64,000 bases of DNA from Madurella fahalii (lineage: Eukaryota > Ascomycota > Sordariomycetes > Sordariales): NCBI GenBank assembly GCA_029876055.1, contig CM056877.1, positions 1,426,001-1,490,000 of the forward strand, written 5' to 3'. Every line of letters begins with the position of its first letter. Position 1 is the stretch's first letter. Below are positions 47,501-59,127 of the stretch, piece by piece. Under the pieces are notes generated by a model, which was not told where the DNA came from, did no database searches, and was given only the letters and a program-made list of their open reading frames with translations. A program made the position numbers and the translations under genes.

Positions 47501-48911
47501 CTCGTGGGTGCTGCACATCATCACACCAAATCTGTCAGGATGCCGCCCGACGGTTTGAGGGATGTGGGTGGCCCCGTTCCTTGCGCTCCCGTTCGGGGCG
47601 TCTGGGGCAGCACCCACAAATGCCCCCCATGATCCTCAGCTTGGGGACAGAAAAGAGGAGCTTCCCGTCGTAAATGAGTGGCACGACAGAAGCTGCATGC
47701 ACGAAGAGCTGGCCGCAGCACGTGTGACGGCGTAGATAGGTAAAAGCGAAGGAGGACAAAAAAAAAAAAGAAAAAGGTGGTACGAGATTTTTGACCGAGC
47801 GTCATCAATTGAGATGCGGGAATGCAGGCTCCAGCATCCGACGGCCGTTCAGACAACCGAACAAGTACCCGACGGGAGTAGCGAGGGCGAAAGGCTCACC
47901 GCAACTCCGTCCGCCACGCGCCATTCGCGGCCTCGGGAGCGATGGCTCGTTACGATAAAAAAAAAAACAAAAAAAACACCCCTCGACGCTCACAAGCCTA
48001 CGAAGCAAGAGAAATGGATGGTGAGGATAGGCTTGCCACGCTATTTCCGCACCATGGACCCTAGCCCGCTCAGGGTTTTGCACCGGCAATTGTCGCGTTT
48101 TGATAAGTGCCTCGACGGATCACTCGAGAGGAATCGTATTTCAATCGCAGTGTGTTGTGCGCCAAGCAGAGAACCACGATTGCGCACAGGGATAGGGCCG
48201 GTTTTGCCGCATCCTTCCCTGGCCCCCATTGAATACATAGACGACATTACACTACTGTGTCTGTTGTTTCGTCTGGGAGCGCTTCTTCTGCAGGCTCCCT
48301 TGATCCTGTCGAGGGAACCGACGGTCGACGGGCTGGTGATAGGTGCGCAATACGCTCGCCGTCCGTACACCGTGTCAGCCTCCGAAGGCGACAACGGAAA
48401 GGAGGATGTTCATAGAATTGGCCACGTCTGTCGGCTTTCAAAGCAAAATCTGCTAACATGCTTACTCAGTGCATCTACACCATAGAACTACTCTGAAAGT
48501 TGACATGTGTATCTTTCTTTGAAGGCCAAAGTCAAGAAGTGGCGACTTGGGGGACTCATCGACGTGTTAGTGGCGTTGTTTTGCAGAGCGCGCATTGTAA
48601 TGATACAGTGCAAATTCCACAGGCGTAACGGCTGGCAACAAAGCACCGTTAACTTACTCGAACGGGCTAGCGTTGAGTGCCTCAGAGCACCTTTGGGAAC
48701 GAGATATGACAGAAAAAAAAGGGCACAAAATGAACATGGTGCAACCACAAGAGAAACGATGGTTGTACTATACTGTATAGCCTGTAAAGCAGCGCCGTGC
48801 CACGCCGCCCAAGAGAGACAGCGCCAGGCAGTCTCAGGTCTATAGAACTGCCAGGTGACATCAGACCTCTACAATACTGTCTTTACTGTTAAAAGACGTG
48901 GCTATCATATC

Positions 48912-48926
48912 GGGGGGGGGGGGGGG
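48912..48926. repeat. Poly-G tract, 15 nt
   Basis: Fifteen consecutive G residues lie in the gene-free region. The tract could adopt a quadruplex-like structure and is error-prone in sequencing. Confidence 0.85.
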
Positions 48927-50261
48927 TTGGAAAGGCGCCACATTTGCGCCCGGGCACAAATAAAAACTCCCGCCGTTTCCAGCACATTCACTACTGGAAG
49001 TCACCTACCGCTATCACATGTACTGTACAGTACACGCCCGGCGATGCCCATGTTCCATTCCCTCTCATTGTTTCAGCAAAACCGCCCAGCTCCCTGAACG
49101 GAGCACCGTTCCCTGCTGGGCAACCGCCTAGTTTGGCTGTTCTCTCACCTCATACCATGTCATCAAGGTGTGACCTCGGTCCTCGAAGGGGTTGCAATGA
49201 CCGGACCTGCACCGTGCTCTATTGGTATAAGCACAATCTGTACTGAGGACCTCCGCGATCAAGAGCCCAGCAGACTTCGCAGCAAATGTAGATTTTCATC
49301 TTGCTTCAAAAGTGCCCGTGATCACTGCCATAGTTCTAGACTTGGGCAGGAAAAAAGCATACAATTTACCGAAGAATCGAAATGTGTTGCGTTCGAGAGC
49401 GATACCGGATGGATGCTGAACCTGCTCGGGAGCACTGCACATCATCCCGGAGGCATTTCTCGCAAGAGAGAGATTTCTATGCTCCCTTAGGTAAGTAACC
49501 GAGTCCGACATCTCCGTAAACAGCAAAGATTTGTCTGTATTTTTCATTATTTTTTTATTATCCATTTAATATTTTATGTTCTCACCCCTGCTCACCCTTT
49601 TGTCCTGGCCCAAGCACCCTGCCACCTGCCATTTGGCGCGTCGCTCCCCCCTCCCTCCCTCAACCCACCAGGCTACTTTTTCCCACTCTTTCCTTGGTTT
49701 TTATCCACTTTCCTTTTCCTCTTCCACAGCGCGCTCTGCAAAGCACCTCTTTCTTTCTCACTTTCAACAAACTCTCGCGTACGATCATTGGAGTTACGGA
49801 CGTGTGCCGCGAAGTTGAGCAGGGTGCGGCCGGAAATTAAAATTCTTCAACCAAGAGGGCTTGACTTCCCGGCGCTCTTGTCGCGCACTGGGGCCGTTCT
49901 CCATTTCGCCCGAGGGTCCTCGAAATTTTCCCACTTTCGGATCCAAGCTATCCCCACCGAGGCACCCAACAGCCGCTCGCGCACAGGGAACTGTATAACC
50001 CACGCCCCTCTGCCCGCCACCCGCCATCAGCCAAGTACCTGACAGCTCCCCCCAAAAACATTAAAAGGACGCGCAGCACGAAAAAAAAGTGGTCTCCACA
50101 CCGACTTTCCACTCAATCCTCCCCATTTCTCTCCACTTACCACGTCTTTTCCCTTTGAGCCTCAACTTTCCGCTTAGGGCATTTCTCCACCTCAGGGCAG
50201 CACTTCAGCTTGTCGCGAGCCTTGACGACTCCAGACCGCGCCTGCAGGTCCCACTACCCGG

Positions 50262-50287
50262 CGCATCGCACCGCATCGCACCGCATC
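50262..50287. repeat. Short tandem repeat CGCATCGCAC
   Basis: About two and a half copies of a 10-nt unit lie in the presumed leader of the zinc-finger gene, with a GATT-rich stretch at 50411-50445 downstream. Confidence 0.6.
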
Positions 50288-50588
50288 CTAAAGCAAAGCA
50301 AACGGCTCAGCTCCGACGCGTCTGGCGCCACCATCCCACCTGATCCAGCTCCCACTCGGCCTCGAGTGCATCCCATCGGGCAAACAGTCATTGCGTGCGA
50401 CGCGTGAGGCCGATTGGATTGATTGATTGCTTGGTTGATTGATTACCCTTTCGAGGCCCCGAAAAACACAGCCGCGCACGCGCGACACCACCACCGTCCT
50501 CGTTAACACAGCACACAAAGCCCTTTCGTGCTTCGGCTCGGATGGTTTTTTTGGTGCTCATCGCTTGACGGTATTTGAGTGACGGATT

Positions 50589-53500
50589 ATGGAAGGTCTG
50601 CCCAACGGCTCGGCGAATGTCATAAACACGTCCGCGGCTTCGTATCCATCTTCAGCAGCACCGTCGCCTCACCACCTCCAACAGCGACAGCAACAACAAC
50701 AGCAGCAGCAGCAGCAGACTTCGGCAGCTCCTCCACAGACGCTGCCACCGCTCCAGCCAAGCCACCCTGTTATGCAGCACCCTGCCTACGGCAGCTATCC
50801 CCACAGCCCTAGGACCTCGGCGACCCCCAATACCCCAAGTTCCACGAGCACTATGACGAGCTATCCGCCTCCGCCCCAGCAGAACGCGGGACGTGGTGCT
50901 GGTTATCCGATCATGAGCAACGCTCCGTATCCGCCGCAGCCGTACCCCGGCGCCTCATCGACCATGCTGCCGCAGACCACCACCGCCGCGTCGCATCCCC
51001 AGCCAATCGCGCCGGCTCCTTCGCCGGCTGGCGGTCGCGCCCCACCCGTTCTCCGCCCAATGCCAGCCGGTGGGGTCATTTCTCAGCCGGGCATGAACTC
51101 GCCGTACGGCCAGAGCCCGCTGATGCCCCAGACTTCCATGATTCCCGAGGGCGAGCAGCCCACCCATGTGGTTGGCTCGCAAGGCCGTAGAGGGATTCTT
51201 CCGAGCGCCCCCGGTAGGCCCGCTGCACCGGCTGCTGGAACAGCACAGGCCAAGAACCAAATCCCCCAGAAGGATGCCGACGGAAAATTCCCCTGCCCCC
51301 ATTGCACAAAGACTTACCTGCATGCTAAGCATTTGAAGCGTCATCTCCTGAGACGTAAGTAGTATTCCCCTTTGGCACCCCTCTCCCGCGTCGCGGCGGT
51401 GACTTGACGTTTTCTTTCCGGGCAGACACTGGTGACCGGCCCTACATGTGCGTTTTGTGCCACGACACCTTCTCTCGCAGCGACATCCTCAAGCGTCATT
51501 TTATCAAATGTTCTGTCCGTCGTGGCAACCCGACTGGAGCGAGTCACTTGTCCCACCCCCAAGCGCATGTTAAGAAGAATGCTGCTGCTCAGCAGAAGGC
51601 TATGGGCACTGAAGGCGATGTGAATCACATTAACGGTATGGGAAACATGCCTGCCGACGGAATGGTTCATCCGTTTGGCCTTATTCCCGCTTCTGATGGG
51701 ATGAGCAACATTGCCAACGATCAAAGCCAGCTCTCGAGATCTAGCAGCATCAACAGACTCGACGACGCGAACCGCGAGAGAAGAAGCATGACCGGCTCAG
51801 TCATGGGCGCGTCGACGCGTCCGGGCAGCTTTGACCAGACCTACAATGGCAGCGACGTGGCGAACAACATGACGGCGAACATCAACCCGCAGTTAGCAAA
51901 CTACAGCATGCCGCAGAATCAGAACGGGATGCCCATGTTTGGAGGATCGAACTCGACCGATTGGTCGCAAATGTTCCAGGCTGGTGCGCATACTACCTAC
52001 GTCAATGCCTTCCCACCTAATATCGGACAGGGACAGACGCAGACCGCAGTCAAACACGAGCCTAGTGCCGCCGCCGCCGCCCGAGCGGTTGGCATTCCTG
52101 GCAGCCAAACCACCGACTCACTCCTCCTCCCTTCCTGGGGAGTCCCGTCGTCGTATCCGAATCCGTATCAGCAACTCTCCAGCAAGATCCTCGCTTTCCT
52201 GCATTCTTCGACCCCCGCTATGAACCCCGCAACGACCAACCTAATCAACTTCTACTTACAGCCGGATAATGTCCGTAATTTCCTTGAAAATTATACTCAC
52301 TTTCACGCCCACCTGGCTATTTTGCACATTCCAACATTCCGCGTTATGGAGGCGCACGTCGGCCTTGTGGCGAGCATGTGCTGTGTCGGTGCCTGCTACT
52401 CGGACCGGATGCCGGCAGCTAACATCCGCGAGGTCATGGACCTCTTGGGAGTAGCGCTCGAGGGCTCGTCTCGCATGTTCGCCTCCGTATCGCAGAATGG
52501 GCGCTCTGATACCGAGTACGAGTGGGCTTCTTTTGGAAGCAATAAGACAGATATCGAGGAGTTACAGGCAATCATGCTTACCCAGACCTTGTTCACCTGG
52601 CACGGCACCCCAGTGCAACGTGAGAGGGCGCGGAGAACCTTCCCGCTGATCGCGTCGTCTGCCCGGAAGGCTGGCCTTCTTCGGCTCACAAAGGACGCAT
52701 CCCTGTACAGTGCGACTCATCAGCCTGATTTCTCTCCGCAGACCTTCGACGTTTCCCAGTTCAACTGGCACGACTGGGTGGAACAGGAGAAACGCATCCG
52801 GACCATGTACTTGCTTTTCATCTACGACGTTGCTCTTGGCCTGTACTTCAACACCGGCCCGGAATTTGATCCTTTTGAAGTCCGCCTTCCGTTGCCGGCA
52901 GACGATGCAGCCTGGGATGCCAACGGGGCCCATGAATGCACCGAGGCTCTCGGGCTCAGGGGTGCCGCCGCCGCCAAGCTCCGCAACCCCGACGGCACGC
53001 AGAGAAGTAATCAGCCAGAGATGCACCTGGTACTTAAAGCCCTTCTTGACAGCAACTACCGCGTTCAGCCCGGCACTACCAACTTATATGGCAAGTTCAT
53101 ATTGATCCACGCGCTGCTGGCAATGATGAGGCGGGCCCAGTTAGAGGGAGGATCGGCAATTTTGTGTCGCTCGACCACCCCTCTACCTGCCAATGCCTGG
53201 TTTATCGGAGCTCGAGGTAGCCCTGGCGCCAACAACAGCGGCCGGGTGACTCCGGTGGACCTCGGGGCTAATCTCCTCGACGGGCAGACGGTCAAGACAT
53301 TTGTCACTGCTCTGGACAAGTTCAAAGCCAACTGGGATCATGACATGGCTGCACAGTTTCCGCCGTCTGGCGCTGTTTACCCGCGCCGTTACGGTTTTAC
53401 AAGGGACGGGATCCATTTCTATTGGTTGGCAACATATCTGCTGAAGAGCACACGAACGGCAGACTTGCAGATGGCGCCAGACCAACGATTCGCCTACGTC

Positions 53501-53611
53501 ATACATCTGTTGAAGTCAGTGAAGCAATGGGTCTTGACGGACGGGGCTTCGCGGGGGAGGAGCTGGGATCAGTTGGAGAGATCGATGCGGCGTACGGAGC
53601 CAAGGATGTGA
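50589..53611 (+). CDS. C2H2 zinc-finger regulator with fungal transcription factor domain
   Basis: Exons: 50589-51354 and 51426-53611, giving 983 aa as the sequence stands. The N-terminal 230 residues are Pro/Gln/Ser-rich with a Gln run encoded by CAG/CAA near 50690-50717. Two adjacent zinc fingers follow: CPHCTKTYLHAKHLKRHLLRH, split by the phase-1 intron, then CVLCHDTFSRSDILKRHFIKC, where the last ligand is Cys. The middle is disordered. From about residue 540 a fungal-specific transcription factor domain is recognisable (FLENYTHFHAHLAILHIPTF, WHDWVEQEKRIRTMYLLFIYDV). This combination marks a nuclear DNA-binding regulator, and the target genes are unknown. The end looks frameshifted at the G5 run 53553-53557. 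The other frame continues to 53727 with protein-like sequence (VTLDMTQLFRPL), while the annotated frame ends in Arg-rich residues. Confidence 0.85.
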
Positions 53612-54888
53612 CACTCGACATGACACAGCTTTTTCGGCCTCTATCGACGCTGAGGAAGCCGCCAGGACTCGCGGCTGCTCCGGCAGAAGCATGCAGAAAC
53701 AACAATAGTAACAACGGCATGATGTGATCCGACCTTTGGGGCACAACTCTTCTGCATCAACGGCGTTTCTTCTTTCTTCTTCACTGTTCTCTTTCTCCAC
53801 GCGGTGTTCCTGGGGTTTGTTTCTTTCCCTTTGTCGCTCGATTTAGTTTCCCTCTTTCGATCAAAATTACCCTTCACCATGGTCTGGCTCTTTCTTCCTA
53901 GAGAAAAAAGTTCCGGCGGGTTCCCCTTGTTGCATCAGATTGGCACGAACGGCGGTTTGCTTGATTGCATCACGAGGATGGGTTGCGAATTATAGACTTT
54001 TCCCATGGCTTTGCATTAGAGACTTCGCACATTCCACACGACAGATAGACCGAGGGAGGACGGGGGGAGGGGGGAGGGTGATTCGCGGGTCTCATCTTCG
54101 TCCCATTTGGGCAGAGTGGTTCGGTATGACGGCCTCTCGCCGCGTAATGAAGCGTTTCGACTCTCTCGCGGCCGCATGTTCCGGCCGGCGACGAGCGATG
54201 GCTGGCCACTTGATGGGATGTACTTCCTCTTGGAGACGGAGGGCGGCGACAGGGTGGTGGCAACAGGGGTTGCCAGAAAGACAATACGAAGGCACTCTTT
54301 TCAAAGGGCAGCCGCGCAAATGGCGGGCGGGAGCATGGCCGGGGAATGTACATCAATGTCAGGCACTTATTCACGTTAGAGCTTTGGCCAAACATTGCAA
54401 ATTAGAAGCGCAATAATGGCAGTTATCGAGGCTAGTTGAAGGTTCGTTTCTCACTTGATGACCACGCGCCGTCATCGGTTTATCCCGCGATGTCTTCAGT
54501 TCATCATCCCCGCTGTTTTCTCCAATACCGCTTTGACGCAATCCGTCCACTTGTCCCCACGCTCCAGCTATTGATAACCCAACGGGCGGCTTCTCGTACA
54601 CGTACATGGTCAGTTCCCTCCATGCGGGTCTAGCGTCGCCCTATGTAGAGATAATAGATCGCTCCCGAGTCGTCTTGGTCTTACCGAGGGCGCGTAACCC
54701 AGATGACACAACCTCCCCACCCCCTTCTCCACGTCCAGAGCCGCTTAACGATGACTAGCTTAGAACCTAGTAGGTACGAAGACGGGTCGAAAAAGAAAAC
54801 ACCATCCCGTCCCGTCACTACCAAAACGTGCCATGGGCTGATATCTGGATGGTATCATGATAAAACAACATGCTACTATACTGGCTCG
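53612..54888. other. 3' region of the regulator and spacer
   Basis: The first 116 bases (to 53727) may be coding if the frameshift is an error. The rest shows no gene. Overlapping ORFs of up to 158 codons at 53940-54416 have no domain. Pyrimidine- and purine-rich alternation suggests a long 3' untranslated region. Confidence 0.45.
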
Positions 54889-55194
54889 TCATGGCTTTTC
54901 CCGCGGAATGGTGTGGATCTTGGGCGTCATCTTGTCCAGCGCGGCCTTGTCGGCCTCGGTGGGCGTGAGGCCGAGTTTCTCCTCGGCCTTGGGCGTGAGC
55001 TGGAGACCTAGGAGACCCCAGAGTATGAAGCCTGCGCCGAGACCGGCCCGGGCCTTGGGGGAGAGGTTGCGGTAGGATCTGGATTGGAGTTAGTGAGTGA
55101 GGGCGTGAGGGCGTGAGGGCGTGAGTGCGTGAGTGCGTGAGATGTGTGGGTGTGTGGGTGGCTGAGATGATGGAGCTTACTGCCAGAGTGACAT
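54889..55194 (-). CDS. Small single-pass membrane protein, probably mitochondrial
   Basis: Exons in coding order: 55194-55181 and 55078-54889, giving 67 aa. It was found from splice signals, because each exon is too short to stand out. The protein starts MSLWQSYRNLSPKARAGLGA, has one hydrophobic segment (AGLGAGFILWGLLGLQL, about 16-32) and a charged tail with EEKLGLTPTEADKAALDKM. This layout resembles small conserved fungal proteins of the mitochondrial inner membrane, but I cannot name the family. The first exon is only 14 nt; CA|GTAAGC joins to ATCC to give Gln-Ser. It is divergent from a mitochondrial ribosomal protein gene 447 bp away, which fits a shared promoter. The intron holds a GTGAGGGC-type minisatellite. 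Confidence 0.75.
55093..55160. repeat. Minisatellite of GTGAGGGC / GTGAGTGC units
   Basis: About seven imperfect 8-nt units (GTGAGTGA, GGGCGTGA, GTGCGTGA variants) are followed by a GTGTGGGT run. It lies in the intron of the 67-aa membrane protein gene and takes up most of it. Confidence 0.8.
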
Positions 55195-55641
55195 TTTACG
55201 GCTCGTTCTTGCTTGAGTTTGAGGGGTTGCTGAGACCGGAGTTGAAGCGGCGGCGAGGTTGGTTAGTGGAAAGGATGCATTCTTTTTTCCTGTGTTTCTT
55301 TTCGTGATGGTGATAATCAAAACCCCCCTTCTTCCTCTGGTTCACTCATGTGGCTCGCCCTCTCAGACCTGGATGGATTTTCGCTGGCAGCTGGAGGCAG
55401 CTGCAGGCAAGTTAAGCATTCAGCCCCCGACTCAACTCTCGCAAGCGCTCGGGCCACTTAAATTTTCGAGCTCGATAGAGAGTTGCAGATTGCGAACCTC
55501 GAGCGCTGCTGCCATCACTGAACGGCCCGGCGTATCCAGGGTCCCGGCCAATCCACTCACCAATCAATCGGGGAAACACGAGACACGGCGTCTTATACAG
55601 TCTCCAGTTTTGCCGGTCTTCTCCTCTTCCCGCTGCTAGCC
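55195..55641. promoter_or_regulatory. Bidirectional promoter region, two mitochondrial-type genes
   Basis: The 447 bp between divergent start codons must serve both the 67-aa membrane protein and uL29m. Both products are probably mitochondrial, so joint control is plausible but not shown. No TATA box is evident. Confidence 0.5.
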
Positions 55642-56603
55642 ATGGCCACCTCGGGCGCGATCCGGCCCTCGATGGGCGCCGTCTGCAGGATATCGTCCGC
55701 AACAGCAGGAACAGCTTCAATGCCTTTGGCGACGACCAGACGAGCCGCCGCCGCAGCAGCATCAAGCTACCTCGCCAGAACCCAAACCGCCTCCATCTCA
55801 ACCACGGCCGCTCTCCTGAAGCGGCACACGTACGTCGGCGCGCGCGACAACATGGACCACAGCAAGAAGCGCGGCGAATCGGCCATCCGCAGGACGGGCA
55901 CACGCTGGCGGCTATCCATGTCGGACGTGCCGTTGCCCAAGCCCGTGCCGCGCGACCAGCTCCCGCCGATCGAGACAGACCCGAACCACGGCCTGTGGGA
56001 GTTCTTCGCCGACCGCCAGACGGTAGCGGCCACGCCCGAGCAGGACGCCAAGCACGGCCGCTCGTGGACGGTCGAGGAGCTGCGCCACAAGTCGTGGGAC
56101 GACCTGCACCGCCTGTGGTGGGTGTGCGTCAAGGAGCGGAACAGGATCGCGACGGCCAACTGGGAGAGAAACAAGAGCAGGCTGGGGTTCGGCGAGGGGG
56201 AAGCGCTGGAGAGAGATCATAGGGTGAGTCCTCTAACCGAACCAGACGGGATTGAGCCGGTAGTTCTTTTGTGTGAGTCAAGAGTGCTGATGGGCGTGTG
56301 CGAATATCTTAGGTCCGAGACACGATGCGCTGCATCAAGCATGTTCTGACGGAACGGTTCTACGCATGGGAGGACGCCGTGAAGCTGGCTGAGAATGACC
56401 CGGAGGTGAACCTCTCTGGCGACGGCCCTGCCTTTACCCCAAGTGACTTCTTACTGGAGGAGGAACAAGCGGCCGGCAAGCTGGAGCAGCCGGCTGTGGG
56501 GTCTGCCGAGGAGGCGGTAGAGAAGGCGGAAGCCGCGGCTGTCACCCCTGACCCGACGACGATACCGCCATCCAAACCCCAGAGTGAGGCGTCGAGATTA
56601 TGA
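55642..56603 (+). CDS. mrpl4: Mitochondrial large-subunit ribosomal protein uL29m (MRPL4/MRP-L47)
   Basis: Exons: 55642-56223 and 56313-56603, giving 290 aa. The first 60 residues are rich in Ala, Ser, Thr and Arg with no acidic residues, a clear mitochondrial presequence. The conserved core is HGLWEFFADRQTVAATPEQDAKHGRSWTVEELR, then KSWDDLHRLWWVCVKERNRIATANWER and RDTMRCIKHVLTERFYAWEDAVKLA. This is the MRP-L47/uL29m block (about 110-225). The protein sits near the exit tunnel of the mitoribosome. The C-terminal 65 residues are Ala/Glu/Pro-rich and variable. The splice is phase 0 (CATAGG|GTGAGT to AG|GTCCGA). Confidence 0.92.
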
Positions 56604-57320
56604 TGGACCGAACCACCCGATAATCGCCGCGACTGGCTGTTTCGGGACATCAAGATACCGGCGGGGGATGGGGGCGGATACCCAGTGTACCACTACCTCT
56701 GCTACGGCTACCGCAGCGCCGTTGAGTGCCGGCGGCATTGGCACATATTCCTGTACAGATAGTGTATCGAGCATTTGTTGGGCGTGCTCTGGAGAGTCAA
56801 GCATAAAATAGTGAATCGCAGCGACGCCGACTTGGGTGTCTCGGCCAAGCTTCCCCCGTACTCGAGCGCTTGAGACAGGCGGGCCGTGGCTTTCTGCGCG
56901 AGACGTCGAGCCCAATGTCAAGCATAAATGAGCCGAGACCAGCCCCAGACCGCCTGGGCCCCCAAGCATCGAATTCATCGAATCACAGGCGGCCGCTGCC
57001 ATGGTTAGCTTGGAAAGAGACCCCAGAGAGCGGGGCTCCTCAGCGCCCCTCAATGAACACCCCCCACCAGAGCAGCCCGCTTCCATCTGGATCCCGACTC
57101 CAATACCTAATAATAAGCCCAACAGCCACGGCTCATTAGAATCGGATTTGGTGTTCATCAAGTCCCTGCTACGAGCCCCAAGTTTCTTTTCTACCTCCGC
57201 CTTTCTCCTCCCTCCCGTGTTCCCGTCGCTCAAGCTTAGCGCGAGAGCTCTACCAAATCAGCAACCGATCCCTCCCTCGAAGCTCTCCTTTCCCTGGGCA
57301 ACTGCCACCACACGTCCACC
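56604..57320. other. Intergenic between uL29m and GDI
   Basis: This 717-bp stretch is spanned on the minus strand by a 211-codon ORF (57233-56598) that I do not accept as a gene. The last 100 bp are pyrimidine-rich, as expected for the GDI leader. Confidence 0.5.
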
Positions 57321-59127
57321 ATGGCCGACGAGATCGCCCCCGAGTACGATGTCATTGTGCTGGGCACAGGGCTGACTGAATGCATCCTGTCGGGTGTGCT
57401 CAGCGTAAAGGGGAAGAAGGTCCTGCACATTGACCGCAACGACCACTACGGAGGGTGCGTCTGCCCTCCTCTTACCCTTTTGTGAATGGCTGGACTGACG
57501 CCGCTGCTTCCTTGTAGCGAAGCAGCATCGGTCAACCTCGAGGCGGTACGCGTCCTCCCCGATCCAACCAATTATTATTTTTTCTTCTTTCTTTTTCCCC
57601 CCTCCATATCCTCTATGCGCTATTTCTAACGTCGCCGCTTGCTGGAGCATGTAGCTCTTCAAGAAGTATGGCAACTACGCCAAGGACTCCGAACCGTGGA
57701 AGCAGTACGGCCGCCTGAACGACTGGAACATCGACCTGGTGCCCAAGTTCCTCATGTCTTCGGGAGAGCTCACAAACATTCTTGTCTCGACTGACGTCAC
57801 CCGGTATCTCGAGTTCAAGCAGGTAGCTGGCAGCTATGTCCAGCAGGGTTCCGGGCCCAAGGCCACCGTAGCCAAGGTGCCCTCGGATGCTGCTGAGGCC
57901 CTCAAGTCGCCCCTGATGGGCATCTTTGAGAAGCGCCGCATGAAGAGCTTCATTGAGTGGGTGGGCGAGTTCAAGCCCAAGGACCCAACCACACACAAAG
58001 GTTTGTTCTCCTCCCCGGACGACCCTGTTTCTCGGGACCCTATGAGCTAACTAATTCCCCGTGTCGCCGTTTAGGTCTCGATATGAGCACCTGCACCATG
58101 AGGGAAGTCTACGACAAGTTCGGCCTCGAGGCCACGACTAAGGACTTCGCCGGCCACGCCATGGCCCTCTACCAGAGCGACGCCTACCTGGACGTCAAGG
58201 GCGGCGCCCCAGAGGCCATCGAGCGGCTCCGCCTGTACGGCAACAGCGTGGCCCGGTACGGCAAGTCGCCCTACATCTACCCTCTGTACGGCCTGGGCGA
58301 GCTGCCACAGGGCTTCGCCCGCCTCAGTGCCATCTATGGCGGCACCTACATGCTCAACACGAGCGTCGATGAGGTGGTCTACGAGGGAGGCAAGGCTGTC
58401 GGTATCAAGGCCACCATGACGGGCGTCGAGCCCGAGATGAAGTTCGAGACCCGCGCCAAGACCATCCTCGGAGATCCCAGCTACTTCCCCGACAAGGTCA
58501 AGGTCGTCGGCCACGTCCTGCGCGCCATCTGCATCCTCAAGCACCCGCTGGCCAACACCAATGATAGCGACTCGTGCCAGCTTATCATTCCGCAGTCTCA
58601 GGTCGGCCGCAAGAACGGTAACCCCCTCCCTTGTCTTTCCCCACTCCATCCTTTTTGAGCGCGGCAGTTAAACATCCTTCAGATATCTACATCGCCTGCG
58701 TATCCTCGGCCCACAACGTCTGCCCCAAGGGGTACTGGATTGCCATCGTGTCCACCATTGCCGAGACGTCGGCGAACCACCACCTCGAGCTGGCGCCGGG
58801 TATCGAACGCCTTGGCAGGATCGAGGAGCAGTTCATGGTAGGCTATTCATTTGGGCCCCTAAGCCCCCCCCCCCCTTTTTTTTTTCTTTCTCTTGGAGAG
58901 ATGATAATCTGATACTGACGTACCTACCCAACCAGGGCCCTCCCATTCCCCTGTACGAGCCCGTAGAGGACGGCACCAAAGACAATGTCTTCATCTCCAA
59001 GAGCTACGACGCCAGCAGTCACTTTGAGACCGCGACGGACGACGTCAGGGATATCTACCGCCGCATCGCCGGCGAGGAGCTGGTTATTGAGGGTCTGAGG
59101 GAGGGTATCCAGATTACCACCGAATAG
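57321..59127 (+). CDS. gdi1: Rab GDP-dissociation inhibitor (GDI)
   Basis: Exons: 57321-57454, 57518-57545, 57655-58000, 58075-58617, 58683-58837, 58936-59127, giving 465 aa. GDI extracts prenylated GDP-bound Rabs from membranes and recycles them through the cytosol. The dinucleotide-fold start reads YDVIVLGTGLTECILSGVLSVKGKKVLHIDRN. The Rab-binding platform block is FLMSSGELTNILVSTDVTRYLEFK, and the mobile effector region is in MSTCTMREVYDKFGL. SPYIYPLYGLGELPQGFARLSAIYGGTYML is the other hallmark. The second exon is only 28 nt (EAASVNLEA). Length matches the family, and the end (GIQITTE) is typical. A C10 and T-rich tract lies in the last intron (58865-58886). Confidence 0.96.

Larger units (their letters stand above)
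42137..50588. other. 8.45 kb region with no recognisable gene
   Basis: This is by far the largest gap in the window. All ORFs are short (the longest 223 codons at 47814-48485), overlap in several frames and show no domain. The region contains an A27 tract at 44495-44521 and further A-rich tracts near 45526-45550, 47759-47775 and 47958-47979. It also holds a G15 tract at 48912-48926 and a TACTGTACAGTA palindrome at 49021-49032. From about 49560 the sequence becomes pyrimidine-rich with small tandem repeats, which looks like promoter and 5' leader of the zinc-finger gene at 50589. The first 7 kb remain unexplained. Confidence 0.5.

Noticed and set aside
47814..48485. 223-codon plus-strand ORF in the gene-free region
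   Set aside because: It starts at a non-ATG codon, has no domain, and overlaps minus-strand ORFs of similar length; composition is unlike the neighbouring real genes.
53940..54416. 158-codon ORF downstream of the zinc-finger regulator
   Set aside because: Rich in Arg, Trp and Gly with no domain; best explained as 3' untranslated sequence.
56598..57233. 211-codon minus-strand ORF between uL29m and GDI
   Set aside because: It overlaps the uL29m stop and the GDI leader, has Gly/Ser/Ala-rich composition and shows no domain. Only the last part looks mildly protein-like.
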